Of a DNA stretch of 34,754 nucleotides, positions 15,740-24,228 are shown piece by piece. Both the position numbers and the translations under genes were made by a program. Position 1 is the stretch's first letter. Each line of letters starts with the position of its first letter. The stretch comes from CAZXYS01 sp964645005 (lineage in GTDB: Bacteria > Bacteroidota > Ignavibacteria > Kapaibacteriales > UBA2268): assembly GCA_964645005.1 (NCBI GenBank), contig CAZXYS010000042.1, forward strand, positions 1 through 34,754. Direction: 5' to 3'. Below the pieces are notes generated by a model. It searched no databases. It had not been told where the DNA came from and saw only the letters and a program-made list of their open reading frames with translations.

Positions 15740-16708
15740 TTGAATAATGAAATGTTCAAGCCATATATTATAGTGATCACCGGACCTACGGCTTCAGGAA
15801 AGACCTCGGTTTCAATCGAATTGTCGAAAATGACGGATATTGAGATTATTTCCGCTGATTCCCGGCAGATTTACAAATATCTGGATATTGGCACGGCTAA
15901 GCCTGAGCCTGAAGAAAGAGAAGCTGTGCCGCATCATTTTGTCGATTTCCTCGATCCGGCGCAAGATTATAGCGCGGGGAAGTTCGGCGCGGAAGCAGAA
16001 GAAGTAGTTGAAAATTTGCTCGCGAATAAAAAAATACCGGTGGTGGTCGGCGGTTCCGGACTATACATAAAGGCGCTGTGCGAGGGATTCATCGAAGAAC
16101 CGGAGATTGCTGAGGAGCGGAAGAAACAAGTGAGGGATAAACTTGAAAATCAATTGGAAGTAAAGGGAATTGATTTTCTATATGATAAATTGAAAAAAGT
16201 TGATAAAAAGTCATGGGAGAAATATTCCGATAAGAATCCGCGGAGAATATTGCGGGCGCTGGAGTTTTACGCGATGACAGGGCGGAAGTTCTCGCTGGAA
16301 CATAAAGCTCAAAGCAGTAAGAAAAATTTTGAGCCCTTGTATTTTGGTATTAAATTTGAGCGTGAAAAGCTATACGACAGGATAAATAAGCGGACGGAAA
16401 TGATGTGGCGGAACGGATTGATAGAGGAGACGGAAATGGTACTTGAAATGGGCTGTTCGCCGGATCTGAATTCGCTGAACACTGTCGGTTATAAGGAATG
16501 CATTGCTTATTTGCAGGGCAAAATGAGCAAGACAGACGCTATCGAAGAAATGAAGAAAAATACCCGGCGCTTCGCAAAAAGGCAGTTGACCTGGTTCAGT
16601 CGAGTAGAAGGGATGAAATGGCTTGAGGGATCTGCTCCCGAAATAGCAGAAAAATTTTACGATATTTACAAAAATAAAATGGATTTGCGTCTGTCAGAAG
16701 AAAATTAG
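15740..16708 (+). CDS. miaA: tRNA dimethylallyltransferase
   Basis: A 322-residue MiaA, which transfers dimethylallyl to the N6 of A37 in tRNAs reading UNN codons. The P-loop ITGPTASGKTS is at about 13-23, DSRQIYKYLDIGTAKP at about 41-56, the HHFVDFLDPAQDYSAGKF substrate segment follows, and VVGGSGLYIKAL at about 101-112. The C-terminus has NTVGYKECIAYL and RRFAKRQLTWFSR, normal for the family. The start is probably TTG at 15740, since GAGGA (15728-15732) sits 7 bases upstream. The first ATG in frame (15752) would be 19 bases from it. Coupled to pcm. Confidence 0.95.
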   Translation: MNNEMFKPYIIVITGPTASGKTSVSIELSKMTDIEIISADSRQIYKYLDIGTAKPEPEEREAVPHHFVDFLDPAQDYSAGKFGAEAEEVVENLLANKKIPVVVGGSGLYIKALCEGFIEEPEIAEERKKQVRDKLENQLEVKGIDFLYDKLKKVDKKSWEKYSDKNPRRILRALEFYAMTGRKFSLEHKAQSSKKNFEPLYFGIKFEREKLYDRINKRTEMMWRNGLIEETEMVLEMGCSPDLNSLNTVGYKECIAYLQGKMSKTDAIEEMKKNTRRFAKRQLTWFSRVEGMKWLEGSAPEIAEKFYDIYKNKMDLRLSEEN

Positions 16709-16746
16709 ATTTTGCAAAAATGATTTAATATCGATATAAACATAAA

Positions 16747-18411
16747 ATGAAAATAAAAAGTTACTACCTGTCATATAAATTATCAATAGCGCTGATTATT
16801 GGATTACTCAGCGTTTTCAGCAGTTTGCAGGCTGCGGAACCCGATACTTCCTCGCAATTGCAAATCGGCTACGGCGCCAAAATTACTGCCCAGGACAGCG
16901 CTAAGGTGCTGAAGACTTTCGAGGAAGATATTGAGAAAATTCTAAGAACATCGAAGCTTTACGGCACTTCTTATGGAATTGCCGTATATTCGCTTGAGCA
17001 GCATAAATATTATTATAAAAAGAACATTAATAATCTGTTGACGCCTGCCTCGAATACGAAGATTTTTTCTTCACTGGCTGCGCTGTTCCATTTAGGGAAT
17101 AGCCATTATGTCACAACGCAGATCTTCACCGATGATGATAACCTGAAGGATAGCGTTATCAATGGGAATTTGTTCATCGTCGGGCATGGCGACGCTATGT
17201 TCAATGTCTATGATCTTGATACGCTTGTGTACAAAATCAGGGATATGGGGATAAAGAAGGTCACTGGGAATGTCTATGGCGACGGGACTTTTTTCGATCC
17301 CGAGACAGATCGCAAGATATATAGCGGCGACCGCGACAGAGTGATGAAACTCCCGCCGATCACTGCGCTCAGCATCGAGGGAAATGAAGCAACTGTGGAA
17401 ATCTCTGCGGACGGCAAGCCGGGGGATTACCTCGATGTTACGCTTATCCCCAACTCCGAAGCTTTCCTCAAAAAAGTGACGGCGAAAGTCAGGGGTTACA
17501 GCAGGAAATCGGGTTTCAATTATGATATTGAGCCTTTACGGCTTTTCGAGGAGCACCCTGATGAGAATGATGAAATTCTCAGACTCGGCGATGCGGCGCC
17601 CGATTATGATAATTCCATGCGGCGGCGTTCCTGTTATGTGCGGTCGAATTTGCTGGAGTCAGGGAAGCAGTTGTTCAGTGTTTCCGGCTATTTGTATCCG
17701 AACAGGTCGTATAGCTACAGGTATTATATCAGGAAGCCTGCCTACGCTGTTGCTGGAGCTCTCAAAAACAGGCTGATCCTTGAGGGCGTTATCGTCGAGG
17801 GCGATGCTGATGTCAAGCCGCTTTCCGAGATAGATTCGACGAAGAAGCCGAAATTCATTGTGCAAAATGCGCGCCCGCTGCCGGATATTCTTAGCACGGT
17901 AAATAAGAACAGCAACAATTATCTTGCGGAAAATATTTATAAAATGATCGGCGCTGAGAACGGTAATCACGAAGATAATGCCGTCGGTACGCGCGAAGTT
18001 ATCAAGAGAATGCTGGACAGCCTCGATATCGAATGCGAAAGCTGTATGCTGAATGACGGCTCCGGGCTGTCGCGGCGGAATCTGGTGACGGTTGACGCCG
18101 TGACGAAACTGCTGATAGCGGCGGATTCCCTCGATTTTGCCCGCGGCTTCGATACCACCTTGGCAATAGCTGGTATCGAAGGTACTATCAAAAGACGCTT
18201 CGGGAATACTATCGTCGAAGGTAATCTGCTCGGTAAAACAGGCACGCTGCGCAATGTGAGCGCGCTTTCCGGCTACGCAATGTCGCTGGACGGCGAAAAG
18301 CTGGTGTTTTCCTTTATTTTCAATGGCAACTATGTCAGCAGGTACAAGGATACTGAGGAAGAGCTGGCGCATTTGTTGACACAGTTTTTCTATTATAACG
18401 AGGAGTATTAG
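16747..18411 (+). CDS. dacB: D-alanyl-D-alanine carboxypeptidase/endopeptidase (PBP4 type)
   Basis: A 554-residue peptidase S13 protein with an N-terminal signal segment (about 8-30, cut near LQAAEP). The active-site triad is visible: PASNTKIFSS with SxxK at about 101-104, SNN in NKNSNNYLAEN at about 388-394, and KTG in LLGKTGTLRN at about 494-503. GYLYPNRSYSYRYYI and other inserts fit the large extra domains between the first and second motifs. It would cleave peptidoglycan cross-links and trim pentapeptides in the periplasm. It begins 38 bases after miaA, possibly cotranscribed. After the stop, 18412-18553 contains a GGTTAA/TTAACC-rich stretch with no gene. Confidence 0.92.
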   Translation: MKIKSYYLSYKLSIALIIGLLSVFSSLQAAEPDTSSQLQIGYGAKITAQDSAKVLKTFEEDIEKILRTSKLYGTSYGIAVYSLEQHKYYYKKNINNLLTPASNTKIFSSLAALFHLGNSHYVTTQIFTDDDNLKDSVINGNLFIVGHGDAMFNVYDLDTLVYKIRDMGIKKVTGNVYGDGTFFDPETDRKIYSGDRDRVMKLPPITALSIEGNEATVEISADGKPGDYLDVTLIPNSEAFLKKVTAKVRGYSRKSGFNYDIEPLRLFEEHPDENDEILRLGDAAPDYDNSMRRRSCYVRSNLLESGKQLFSVSGYLYPNRSYSYRYYIRKPAYAVAGALKNRLILEGVIVEGDADVKPLSEIDSTKKPKFIVQNARPLPDILSTVNKNSNNYLAENIYKMIGAENGNHEDNAVGTREVIKRMLDSLDIECESCMLNDGSGLSRRNLVTVDAVTKLLIAADSLDFARGFDTTLAIAGIEGTIKRRFGNTIVEGNLLGKTGTLRNVSALSGYAMSLDGEKLVFSFIFNGNYVSRYKDTEEELAHLLTQFFYYNEEY

Positions 18412-18553
18412 ACTATGATTCTTTTACTGACTTAAAATCATTTACCATAGCTAATACATTATGGAAAGAGGTTAATGGCTAACGGTTAACGGCTACAGGT
18501 TAAGAATAAGATTTGTGAAATTTTTTGGATTGTAATACTAATCATAGAAAATT

Positions 18554-18895
18554 ATGACTGATGAAGAGATTAAATCGCTGGCGAGAGCTCTGGTGGAAGA
18601 GATGCATAATATGCATTCCGCCGAGATAGCACCTAAATGGGAAGGCGGCTCGATATTTTTTATCCCCGCCGAGTCGGACTCGAAAGATCATGAAATGCCG
18701 ATCGACAAACTAATGCATAAGATAGTCATGGTGCGCGATAACCTGCGCGTCCTCGAACAGCAGATCAACTCCAATAAAAATCTTTCCGAAGGTGAAAAAC
18801 TCAAGCTGCAGAGCTACATCACCCGCTGCTACGGCTCGCTTACCTCTTTCAACTTCCTGTTCTACAGCGATGAGGATAAGTTCAGGTCGAAGTAA
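18554..18895 (+). CDS. Conserved-looking 113-residue protein of unknown function
   Basis: I do not recognise a family. The 113 residues look soluble and charged: an N-terminal helix (MTDEEIKSLARALVEEMHNM), a short beta stretch (GGSIFFIPA), a helix-rich middle (IDKLMHKIVMVRDNLRVLEQ then NSNKNLSEGEKLKLQSYI), and an aromatic end (SFNFLFYSDED). There is no signal peptide or cysteine cluster except one Cys in TRCYGS. Balanced composition and GC like the neighbouring housekeeping genes argue that it is real. It follows dacB on the same strand by 142 bases. A small all-helical regulatory or structural protein is likely, but no function can be assigned. Confidence 0.65.
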   Translation: MTDEEIKSLARALVEEMHNMHSAEIAPKWEGGSIFFIPAESDSKDHEMPIDKLMHKIVMVRDNLRVLEQQINSNKNLSEGEKLKLQSYITRCYGSLTSFNFLFYSDEDKFRSK

Positions 18896-18946
18896 GGCTG
18901 CGGCTTTTTAAGAGTTCTAATTTTTGAATTATAAGTTAAGAATTAG

Positions 18947-19006
18947 GTGCCTGAACCGCTGATTTTGACCGCAGATTTCGCTGATTAGCCTGATTTACTG
19001 TGATTA
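18947..19006 (-). repeat. Interspersed AATCAGG/TAATCAGCG repeat, copy 2
   Basis: On the minus strand it reads TAATCACAGT, AAATCAGGCTAATCAGCG, AAATCTG and GGTTCAGGCAC, the same order of blocks as 13863-13925. It lies between the 113-residue gene and the transglutaminase gene. Confidence 0.6.
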
Positions 19007-19034
19007 AAAGCGAAGTTGAACTTTGCGGGAAATG

Positions 19035-19055
19035 TTGGGGCAGCCCCAAAAGTAA
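19035..19055. repeat. TTGGGGC/GCCCCAA palindrome with AAAGTAA tail
   Basis: TTGGGGC-A-GCCCCAA (19035-19049) is a perfect palindrome. The part GGCAGCCCCAAAAGTAA (19039-19055) recurs inverted, with one change, at 21299-21314. The two sites bracket the transglutaminase gene at 19508-21130. Confidence 0.6.
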
Positions 19056-19113
19056 GGAACTGTGGTCATAGTTCGACTCCGCTCGCTATGACACTCCTAT
19101 AAACACTTGTTTT

Positions 19114-19174
19114 TGTCATCCTGAGCTGAACTTGCGAAATCCCGCTTCAGCGGGGCGGAGACGAAGGATAGACA
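19114..19174. repeat. MITE-like element left of the transglutaminase gene
   Basis: It starts TGTCATCCTGAGC and ends GAAGGATAGACA (imperfect terminal inverted repeats), with an internal hairpin CCCGCT-TC-AGCGGG (19141-19154). Its reverse complement closely matches 21193-21227. The rest of the gap to 19507 is AT-rich; a 101-codon frame at 19273-19578 overlaps the next gene's start and looks spurious. Confidence 0.65.
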
Positions 19175-19507
19175 AACGCGACTTAGGAGTCAGCCTCATT
19201 AGATTTTTCTCTAACTCATTGCAAAGCGCTAAGCACTTTATTACATAAGTTTACAGTAAATTCAAATTTCTAATGAATTTTTTGAATTCAAAACAATGTA
19301 TCGCATATACCGCACTGATACTTTATAGAAGCTGCTTCGCTCGCAAGACATTTATTTACGTTTTCACACAGGATAAGAATTTAGGAGACAGTGTTAGTGG
19401 ATATTCGGAATTTGCAAACCAGGCTTTTTTGTCTATTGAGCAATTTATTATTAAATTAATTATAGTGAATAAACTTAGTATCAATAACAAATTTAACAGG
19501 TTTAAAA

Positions 19508-21130
19508 ATGAAGATTATCCCTGCCTTTGCGCTCATCATTTCTTTATTAGTACTGAATTTATCTGCTTATACCGGTGAAGTTATCGAGTCCTACGATACG
19601 CCCAGTGAATTCCTAACCGGACTTACATTCGACGGTCAGTATTTGCATCTCGCCGATAGGAAAACCGATAAAATATATAAGATAGATCCGGCGGATGGCA
19701 GCGTCGTCGGCGAGATCACAGCGCCCGCTTACTGGACTACGGGCCTGACCTGGGACGGCGAATCCCTCTGGGCTGCCGACATAAAAGGTGGTCTGCCCCT
19801 CTCGGAAAATTATGACGGTAAGATTTACAAAGTGGATCCGGCGGAGGGAACTATACTGCATACCGTCCATGCGCCGGGCGATATGCCGCGCGGGCTTACG
19901 TGGGACGGCGAGTATCTCTGGTGCTCCGACAATCGGCTCGATGAAATTATCCAGTTCAGCCCTGATGACGGCACGACAATTAAATCATTTAAATCCCCAG
20001 CCAGCGATCCACGCGGAATTACCTACGATGGCACATACCTCTGGATCGGCGATAGACTGAAAGACGAGATATACATGGTCGATCCTGGAACAGGTGAAAC
20101 GTTGCTTATAACCGAAGCGCCGGGGAAATTTGTCAAAGGGCTCTGCTATGATGGCAAGAATCTATGGGCAGTGGATGATCAGGAAAACAAGCTGCATAAG
20201 CTGAAAATCCGCGACGGCGTTAAATTCCGCCGGACTAACGAGAGAAAGGCGCGTGTCAGATATATCCATCAGGCGACAAATTTCGGTCCGGGGAAAATCA
20301 AGTCGATGGATGTGCATCTGGCAATACCGGTGAACCGTGACAATCAGCAGCTTCTTGGAGAAATCCAATACTCGCCGGAGTATGACGATATTGTCACCGA
20401 CAAATGGGGACAGAAAACAGCCCATTACAGGATCGAAAACCTTAAAAACGGCGAAAAATTTGAAATTGAAATGATCACAGAAGCCGCCATCTACGATGTA
20501 CGCTACTATATCTACCCTGATGAGGTCGGCACGCTCGATGAAATCCCTGAAGATATAAAAAGCAAATATCTAGAGAATAACGAGAAATACCAGATCGAGC
20601 ATCCGACCATACAGGATGCCGCCGATGAAGCGGTCGGAAATGAAGAAAATCCCTACCGCATCATGCGAAACATCTTCAATTTTTTGATTGATAATATGTA
20701 TTACGAGATGGTTGGCGGCTGGAATACGGCGCCTGCAGTTCTGGAACGCGGGAATGGCTCATGCTCGGAATATTCATTTGCTTATATTTCGATGTGCCGG
20801 GCGGCTGGTCTCCCGGCGAGATATGCAGGCTCAGTGGTTGTCCGCGGTGATGACGCCAGCCTCGACGATGTCTTCCATCGCTGGGTTGAAGTCTATCTGC
20901 CGAATTACGGCTGGATTCCCATAGATCCGAGCGGCGGCGACAATGAGTGGCACCGCGATCAGGCGAATTATATCGGACATCTGGCAAACCGCTTCCTCAT
21001 AACTACGCAGAGCGGCGGCGGCTCGGAAACCATGGAATGGACTTATAATTCTAATGAATCATGGATCACCGAGCCAAAGACCTTCGTAGTTATTGACAAT
21101 TTTGCAGATTGGGAACCGCTTATAAAATAG
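19508..21130 (+). CDS. Secreted beta-propeller plus transglutaminase-like protein
   Basis: A 540-residue exported protein with a signal peptide (MKIIPAFALIISLLVLNLSA). Residues about 25-240 hold five repeats of about 45 residues with the pattern GLTWDG-x-LW-x-x-D, then IYK-(V/I)DP-x-x-G, typical of NHL/YncE-like propeller blades. Residues about 240-390 form a middle region starting RYIHQATNFGPGK. A transglutaminase-like (DUF3857-type) domain follows: nucleophile Cys in GNGSCSEYSFAY (about 415), then FHRWVEVYLPNYGWIPIDPS with catalytic His (about 457) and Asp (about 473). The triad is complete, so it may be a protease, amidase or crosslinker acting in the periplasm or outside. No T9SS domain is present at the C-terminus. 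Confidence 0.88.
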   Translation: MKIIPAFALIISLLVLNLSAYTGEVIESYDTPSEFLTGLTFDGQYLHLADRKTDKIYKIDPADGSVVGEITAPAYWTTGLTWDGESLWAADIKGGLPLSENYDGKIYKVDPAEGTILHTVHAPGDMPRGLTWDGEYLWCSDNRLDEIIQFSPDDGTTIKSFKSPASDPRGITYDGTYLWIGDRLKDEIYMVDPGTGETLLITEAPGKFVKGLCYDGKNLWAVDDQENKLHKLKIRDGVKFRRTNERKARVRYIHQATNFGPGKIKSMDVHLAIPVNRDNQQLLGEIQYSPEYDDIVTDKWGQKTAHYRIENLKNGEKFEIEMITEAAIYDVRYYIYPDEVGTLDEIPEDIKSKYLENNEKYQIEHPTIQDAADEAVGNEENPYRIMRNIFNFLIDNMYYEMVGGWNTAPAVLERGNGSCSEYSFAYISMCRAAGLPARYAGSVVVRGDDASLDDVFHRWVEVYLPNYGWIPIDPSGGDNEWHRDQANYIGHLANRFLITTQSGGGSETMEWTYNSNESWITEPKTFVVIDNFADWEPLIK

Positions 21131-21192
21131 ACACGAATTACACTAATTTTCACGAAATTTAATTTTACATGAGTGTTTCCCATAAGGCATTT

Positions 21193-21314
21193 TGTCTGTC
21201 CTTCGACTCCGCCCCGCTGAAGCGGGGAATCCGGTATTCATCAGATTCCTGCCCTGCTAAAGCAGGATCTAAAGACATTCGCAGGAATGACAATCTCATA
21301 CTTTTGGGGCAGCC
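21193..21314. repeat. MITE-like element right of the transglutaminase gene
   Basis: It begins TGTCTGTCCTTCGACTCC and has a hairpin CCCCGCT-GA-AGCGGGG (21212-21227). A second hairpin, CCTGCT-AA-AGCAGG (21253-21266), lies before the inverted end GGAATGACA (to 21292). TACTTTTGGGGCAGCC (21299-21314) follows. The first part is the inverted counterpart of 19114-19174, and the last is the counterpart of 19039-19055. The short segment after the transglutaminase stop (21131-21160) has an ACACGAATTACACTAAT string of the dispersed type. Confidence 0.65.
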
Positions 21315-21382
21315 TCATTTTGTGATAAGGGAATTCTTCTAATGAGTTTTCTGAGTTCATTTATGATCTTTCATTATCATCT

Positions 21383-21994
21383 TCATCGGTATCTTTCTTT
21401 TTTCCACAGATCTCCTGAATTGACAAGCGACATAGCCTTGTTCGCGCCAAATCTTACAGTTGCTTCGATTGCATCCACAGCCTTAACGATCATATCGTCA
21501 CGCATCTCAATCTGATTCTCGGGAAAATCGCTGAGGACATAATCTGCCATTCCTCCCTCCGAAAAATCCTTTCCGATGCCGCACCGCAGCCTCATAAAAT
21601 TCTCCGTGCCTAAAGTAAGCATTATGGACGCGATACCATTATGCCCGCCGTCGCCGCCTCCCCGCCGAAGATGGATTCGTCCCGGCTCAAAGTTATACTC
21701 ATCATAAACAGCTATAATTCTTTCAATCGGGACATCATAATATTTCAGTGCCGAGCGGATAGCGTCTCCGGATTTATTCATATAAGTCGTAGGCATAATC
21801 GCAAGCACCAGCTTCCCTGAAATCCTCATTGCCGATTGCAGGTACACCGGATTCAAAGGCATAACAGGCTTTTTGTAACGCTCCGCCAATTTCGAAGCTG
21901 CCATCCATCCTATATTATGCCGGTTATTAGCATATTTCTTTCCAGGATTTCCAAGTCCTGCAATCAGCCATTCTACTTTTGAAGCCATTATCAC
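21383..21994 (-). CDS. pth: Peptidyl-tRNA hydrolase
   Basis: A 203-residue Pth that releases tRNA from prematurely dropped peptidyl-tRNA. Conserved elements are LIAGLGNPGKKYANNRHNIG, with the catalytic Asn and His at about 14 and 23, and PTTYMNKSGDAI at about 68-79. YDEYNFEPGRIHLRRGGGDG follows, with the catalytic Asp in DE, then GGHNGIASI (Asn of GHNG). The YDEYN segment replaces the more usual HDELDLP, but the Asp is kept. Start Met1 or Met3 cannot be separated by the upstream sequence. Monocistronic in this window, transcribed away from the WD40-like gene. Confidence 0.95.
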   Translation of the reverse strand: MIMASKVEWLIAGLGNPGKKYANNRHNIGWMAASKLAERYKKPVMPLNPVYLQSAMRISGKLVLAIMPTTYMNKSGDAIRSALKYYDVPIERIIAVYDEYNFEPGRIHLRRGGGDGGHNGIASIMLTLGTENFMRLRCGIGKDFSEGGMADYVLSDFPENQIEMRDDMIVKAVDAIEATVRFGANKAMSLVNSGDLWKKERYR

Positions 21995-22415
21995 TTTTAA
22001 TGAATTTCACATTCTAAATTTGCTAAAATATGCTTTTTCGAGACACTTAACAAAAATGACGTACCAAATATTTTTCAATCTAATAAACAGACTCATTTTA
22101 AGACAGACTTTTTATTAAACATAAATGAAATAAAATTCAATTCATAACTTATTTCTAATTCTTAAAAATTTTGTTTATTTTAATAATAAGCTAAATTTAA
22201 ATCATTGATAACAGGGCAGAAAATTGATTCGGCAGTCAATTTTACGTAGCGAAAAGTGTCGGCTTACATTATAAAAAATGAAAATTGATTGGGTAATCAA
22301 GTTTAATGAAGAAATTTTAATTAAACGAGAGCGGTGGAACGATGAGCGGAACAGCAAAGGAAAATAAGAAATAAGAATATAATAGTAGTTTTCAGATATA
22401 TTTAAGGAGTTTAAA
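21995..22415. other. AT-rich intergenic region upstream of the WD40-like gene
   Basis: No gene is convincing here. A 29-codon frame beginning MKIDWVIKFNEEILI near 22280 lacks a ribosome binding site. An AAGGAG at 22404-22409 serves the gene at 22416. The region probably contains divergent promoters for pth and that gene, but I cannot place them with confidence. Confidence 0.4.
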
Positions 22416-23717
22416 ATGAAAAAGAAAATCATCTTTTTAGCTGTGGCGATAATGTTATTGCCGTTGTTCGCTGGCTATTGCCAGGTAGAGGAACCGGAAA
22501 TTGTCTGGGAACAGTATGTGGGGCATGCTATAAGTGAAGCTCAGTTTTCGCCAGACGGATCAATGATAGCTTACAGGAATCCTGATAATGGACAGTTTGA
22601 TATAAGAGATGCTGAAAATGGAGAAATAATAATAGATGATATAATATTTAATGGAGGAGGAGTTAGAGATTTTGCTTTTTTCCCAGACAGCAAACGCATT
22701 GCTATAACGACAGGTGTCGATGGACCCGTTGTTTATATATTCGATATTGAATTAGGGATTGTTGATTCTGTTAGGAAATATTATGGTAATCCATTTGATT
22801 CCAGTGGTGTTACTACCTATGTTGATGTGAGTCCTGATGGAAAATATCTAGTCTTCGGAATATCAATTGGCTGGCAGAATCCGGAATTATTTATACACAA
22901 ATTATTAATAATGAATTTTGAATCTAAAGAAATAATTGACTCATTGCCGAGTAGAGATATTGAATTTTCAAAGGATGGAAAATATTTAACAACTTTTCCT
23001 CCCAACAACACAGACAATACAGATATTAAGATTTACTCTGTCCCTGATTTCAAAATTTTCAATACTTTTTCTCAAGGAGAGGAGAGTATATGGGACATAT
23101 CCATATCCCCCGACGGCAGAATGTTAGCAACAGCAGGCGGCTCCGGCTATATAAGAATCTGGGATATTGAGTCGGGGGAGATGATTTTTAAGGAATTAAA
23201 TGGCGAAGTTGATCGCCCCGTACATGCAGTTAATTTTTCAAAAGAATCGAAATATATATTGACGTCAAGGGGAAATATCAAAATAAGAGAGATCAATTCT
23301 AGTGATTTAAAAAGAATATATGATAACTATTGGTTTAATTCTAATGGTTCTTGTATATCACCAATAAACAACTATTTATTAGCACAGAAAGGTTATAATA
23401 ATACTCTATATTTACTTAAAGAAACTTGGGATTTTACAACAGCTTATGAAAATCCTCTAATCGAACATAATACTTTATACCCTAACCCAACAAATGAAAA
23501 AGTTAACATTAAATTGACTTTAACAGATTTTTCTCATGTTAATATTCATATAACTAACATTGAAGGGGATTTATTAGAAACCATTTTCAAGGGTAATTTA
23601 AATCCAGGTGAACATCAATTCTACTGGGATAGTTCGAATTATCCATCAGGAAATTATTACTGTCGTATTGAAACAGAAAACTACATTAAGACCTACAAAA
23701 TAATTGTTAATAAATAA
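22416..23717 (+). CDS. WD40-like secreted T9SS cargo protein
   Basis: A 433-residue protein starting with signal peptide MKKKIIFLAVAIMLLPLFAG. Residues about 30-345 form WD40-like propeller blades with recurring FSPDGSMIAYR, VSPDGKYLVFG, FSKDGKYLTTF, ISPDGRMLATAGGSGYIRIW and FSKESKYILTS. The last 80 residues are a T9SS type A sorting domain: LYPNPTNEKVNI at about 355-366, IHITNIEGDLLETI, YPSGNYYCRI, then YKIIVNK. It is expected to pass the outer membrane through T9SS. A clear AAGGAG precedes the ATG. AT-rich like the cargo gene at 2-2347. The partner at 23731 follows by 13 bases. Confidence 0.88.
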   Translation: MKKKIIFLAVAIMLLPLFAGYCQVEEPEIVWEQYVGHAISEAQFSPDGSMIAYRNPDNGQFDIRDAENGEIIIDDIIFNGGGVRDFAFFPDSKRIAITTGVDGPVVYIFDIELGIVDSVRKYYGNPFDSSGVTTYVDVSPDGKYLVFGISIGWQNPELFIHKLLIMNFESKEIIDSLPSRDIEFSKDGKYLTTFPPNNTDNTDIKIYSVPDFKIFNTFSQGEESIWDISISPDGRMLATAGGSGYIRIWDIESGEMIFKELNGEVDRPVHAVNFSKESKYILTSRGNIKIREINSSDLKRIYDNYWFNSNGSCISPINNYLLAQKGYNNTLYLLKETWDFTTAYENPLIEHNTLYPNPTNEKVNIKLTLTDFSHVNIHITNIEGDLLETIFKGNLNPGEHQFYWDSSNYPSGNYYCRIETENYIKTYKIIVNK

Positions 23718-23730
23718 AGTGGAGGGAGTC

Positions 23731-24157
23731 ATGAGAAAAGTTTATTTAATAATAGCGTTAATATTGTTTACAGTTAATTTATTTTCACAGGATGTAGAGC
23801 CAATTCCTTTTGATTTTACCTACAGGTTTGAAGGTCAAGAAGATACTATCAATTATGTTAACCAGCCTCTTGATCCTGCTGATTTTGAGCAGGAAGGATT
23901 CAAAGCGCTGTGGATGTGGACAAACCATTTTAAACTATCAAGAGCTACTAAATCTGATGTTTTTTTGGACTCCTCAGGTTGTTGCTGATCCTGACCAAGA
24001 AACAAATGATCCGGCAGTTCAAGTCATAATAATTCCACACTATTTTAGATATGATGCTGGTAATAATACCTATCATAATTCAAATCATGGAAGCTTTTAC
24101 TATTTTGCTAAGGCAAGCAAAACGATTTTGACAAGAAAAATACTCGTAAACAAATGA
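23731..24157 (+). pseudogene. Frameshifted small secreted protein
   Basis: The frame starts at ATG 23731 with GGAGGGAG just upstream and a signal peptide (MRKVYLIIALILFTVNLFSQ). It breaks at a run of seven T at about 23963-23969, ending early in SGCC. Removing one T joins it to the second frame: SDVFWTPQVVADPDQE, IIIPHYFRYDAG, then KTILTRKILVNK to the TGA at 24157. The repaired product of about 141 residues has no recognised domain. The run could be an assembly error, a phase-variable tract or a real mutation. Cotranscribed with the WD40-like cargo gene 13 bases upstream. Confidence 0.7.
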
Positions 24158-24160
24158 TTT

Positions 24161-24203
24161 ATATATAAAAAGATGTGCCACACCCCGGGGCATAGCACAT
24201 CTT
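24161..24203 (-). terminator. Intrinsic terminator of korA-korB
   Basis: On the minus strand AAGATGTGC (24203-24195), an inner CCCCGGGG core and GCACATCTT (24178-24170) form a stable hairpin, followed by TTTATATAT. It begins 26 bases past the korB stop. On the plus strand the hairpin is followed by A's, so it is not a good terminator for the 23731 gene. Confidence 0.8.
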
Positions 24204-24228
24204 AAAAAACTTCATGTATTAATATTAC

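Noticed and set aside
17659..18372. 237-codon minus-strand frame opposite dacB
   Set aside because: It is the antisense of a gene with a complete SxxK/SNN/KTG set and lacks any recognisable feature.
19273..19578. 101-codon plus-strand frame before the transglutaminase gene
   Set aside because: It overlaps the real start at 19508 in another frame, is AT-rich and has no ribosome binding site or domain.
24170..24203. Terminator for the plus-strand gene ending at 24157
   Set aside because: The hairpin is followed by A's on the plus strand. The T-run lies on the minus strand, so it serves korB.
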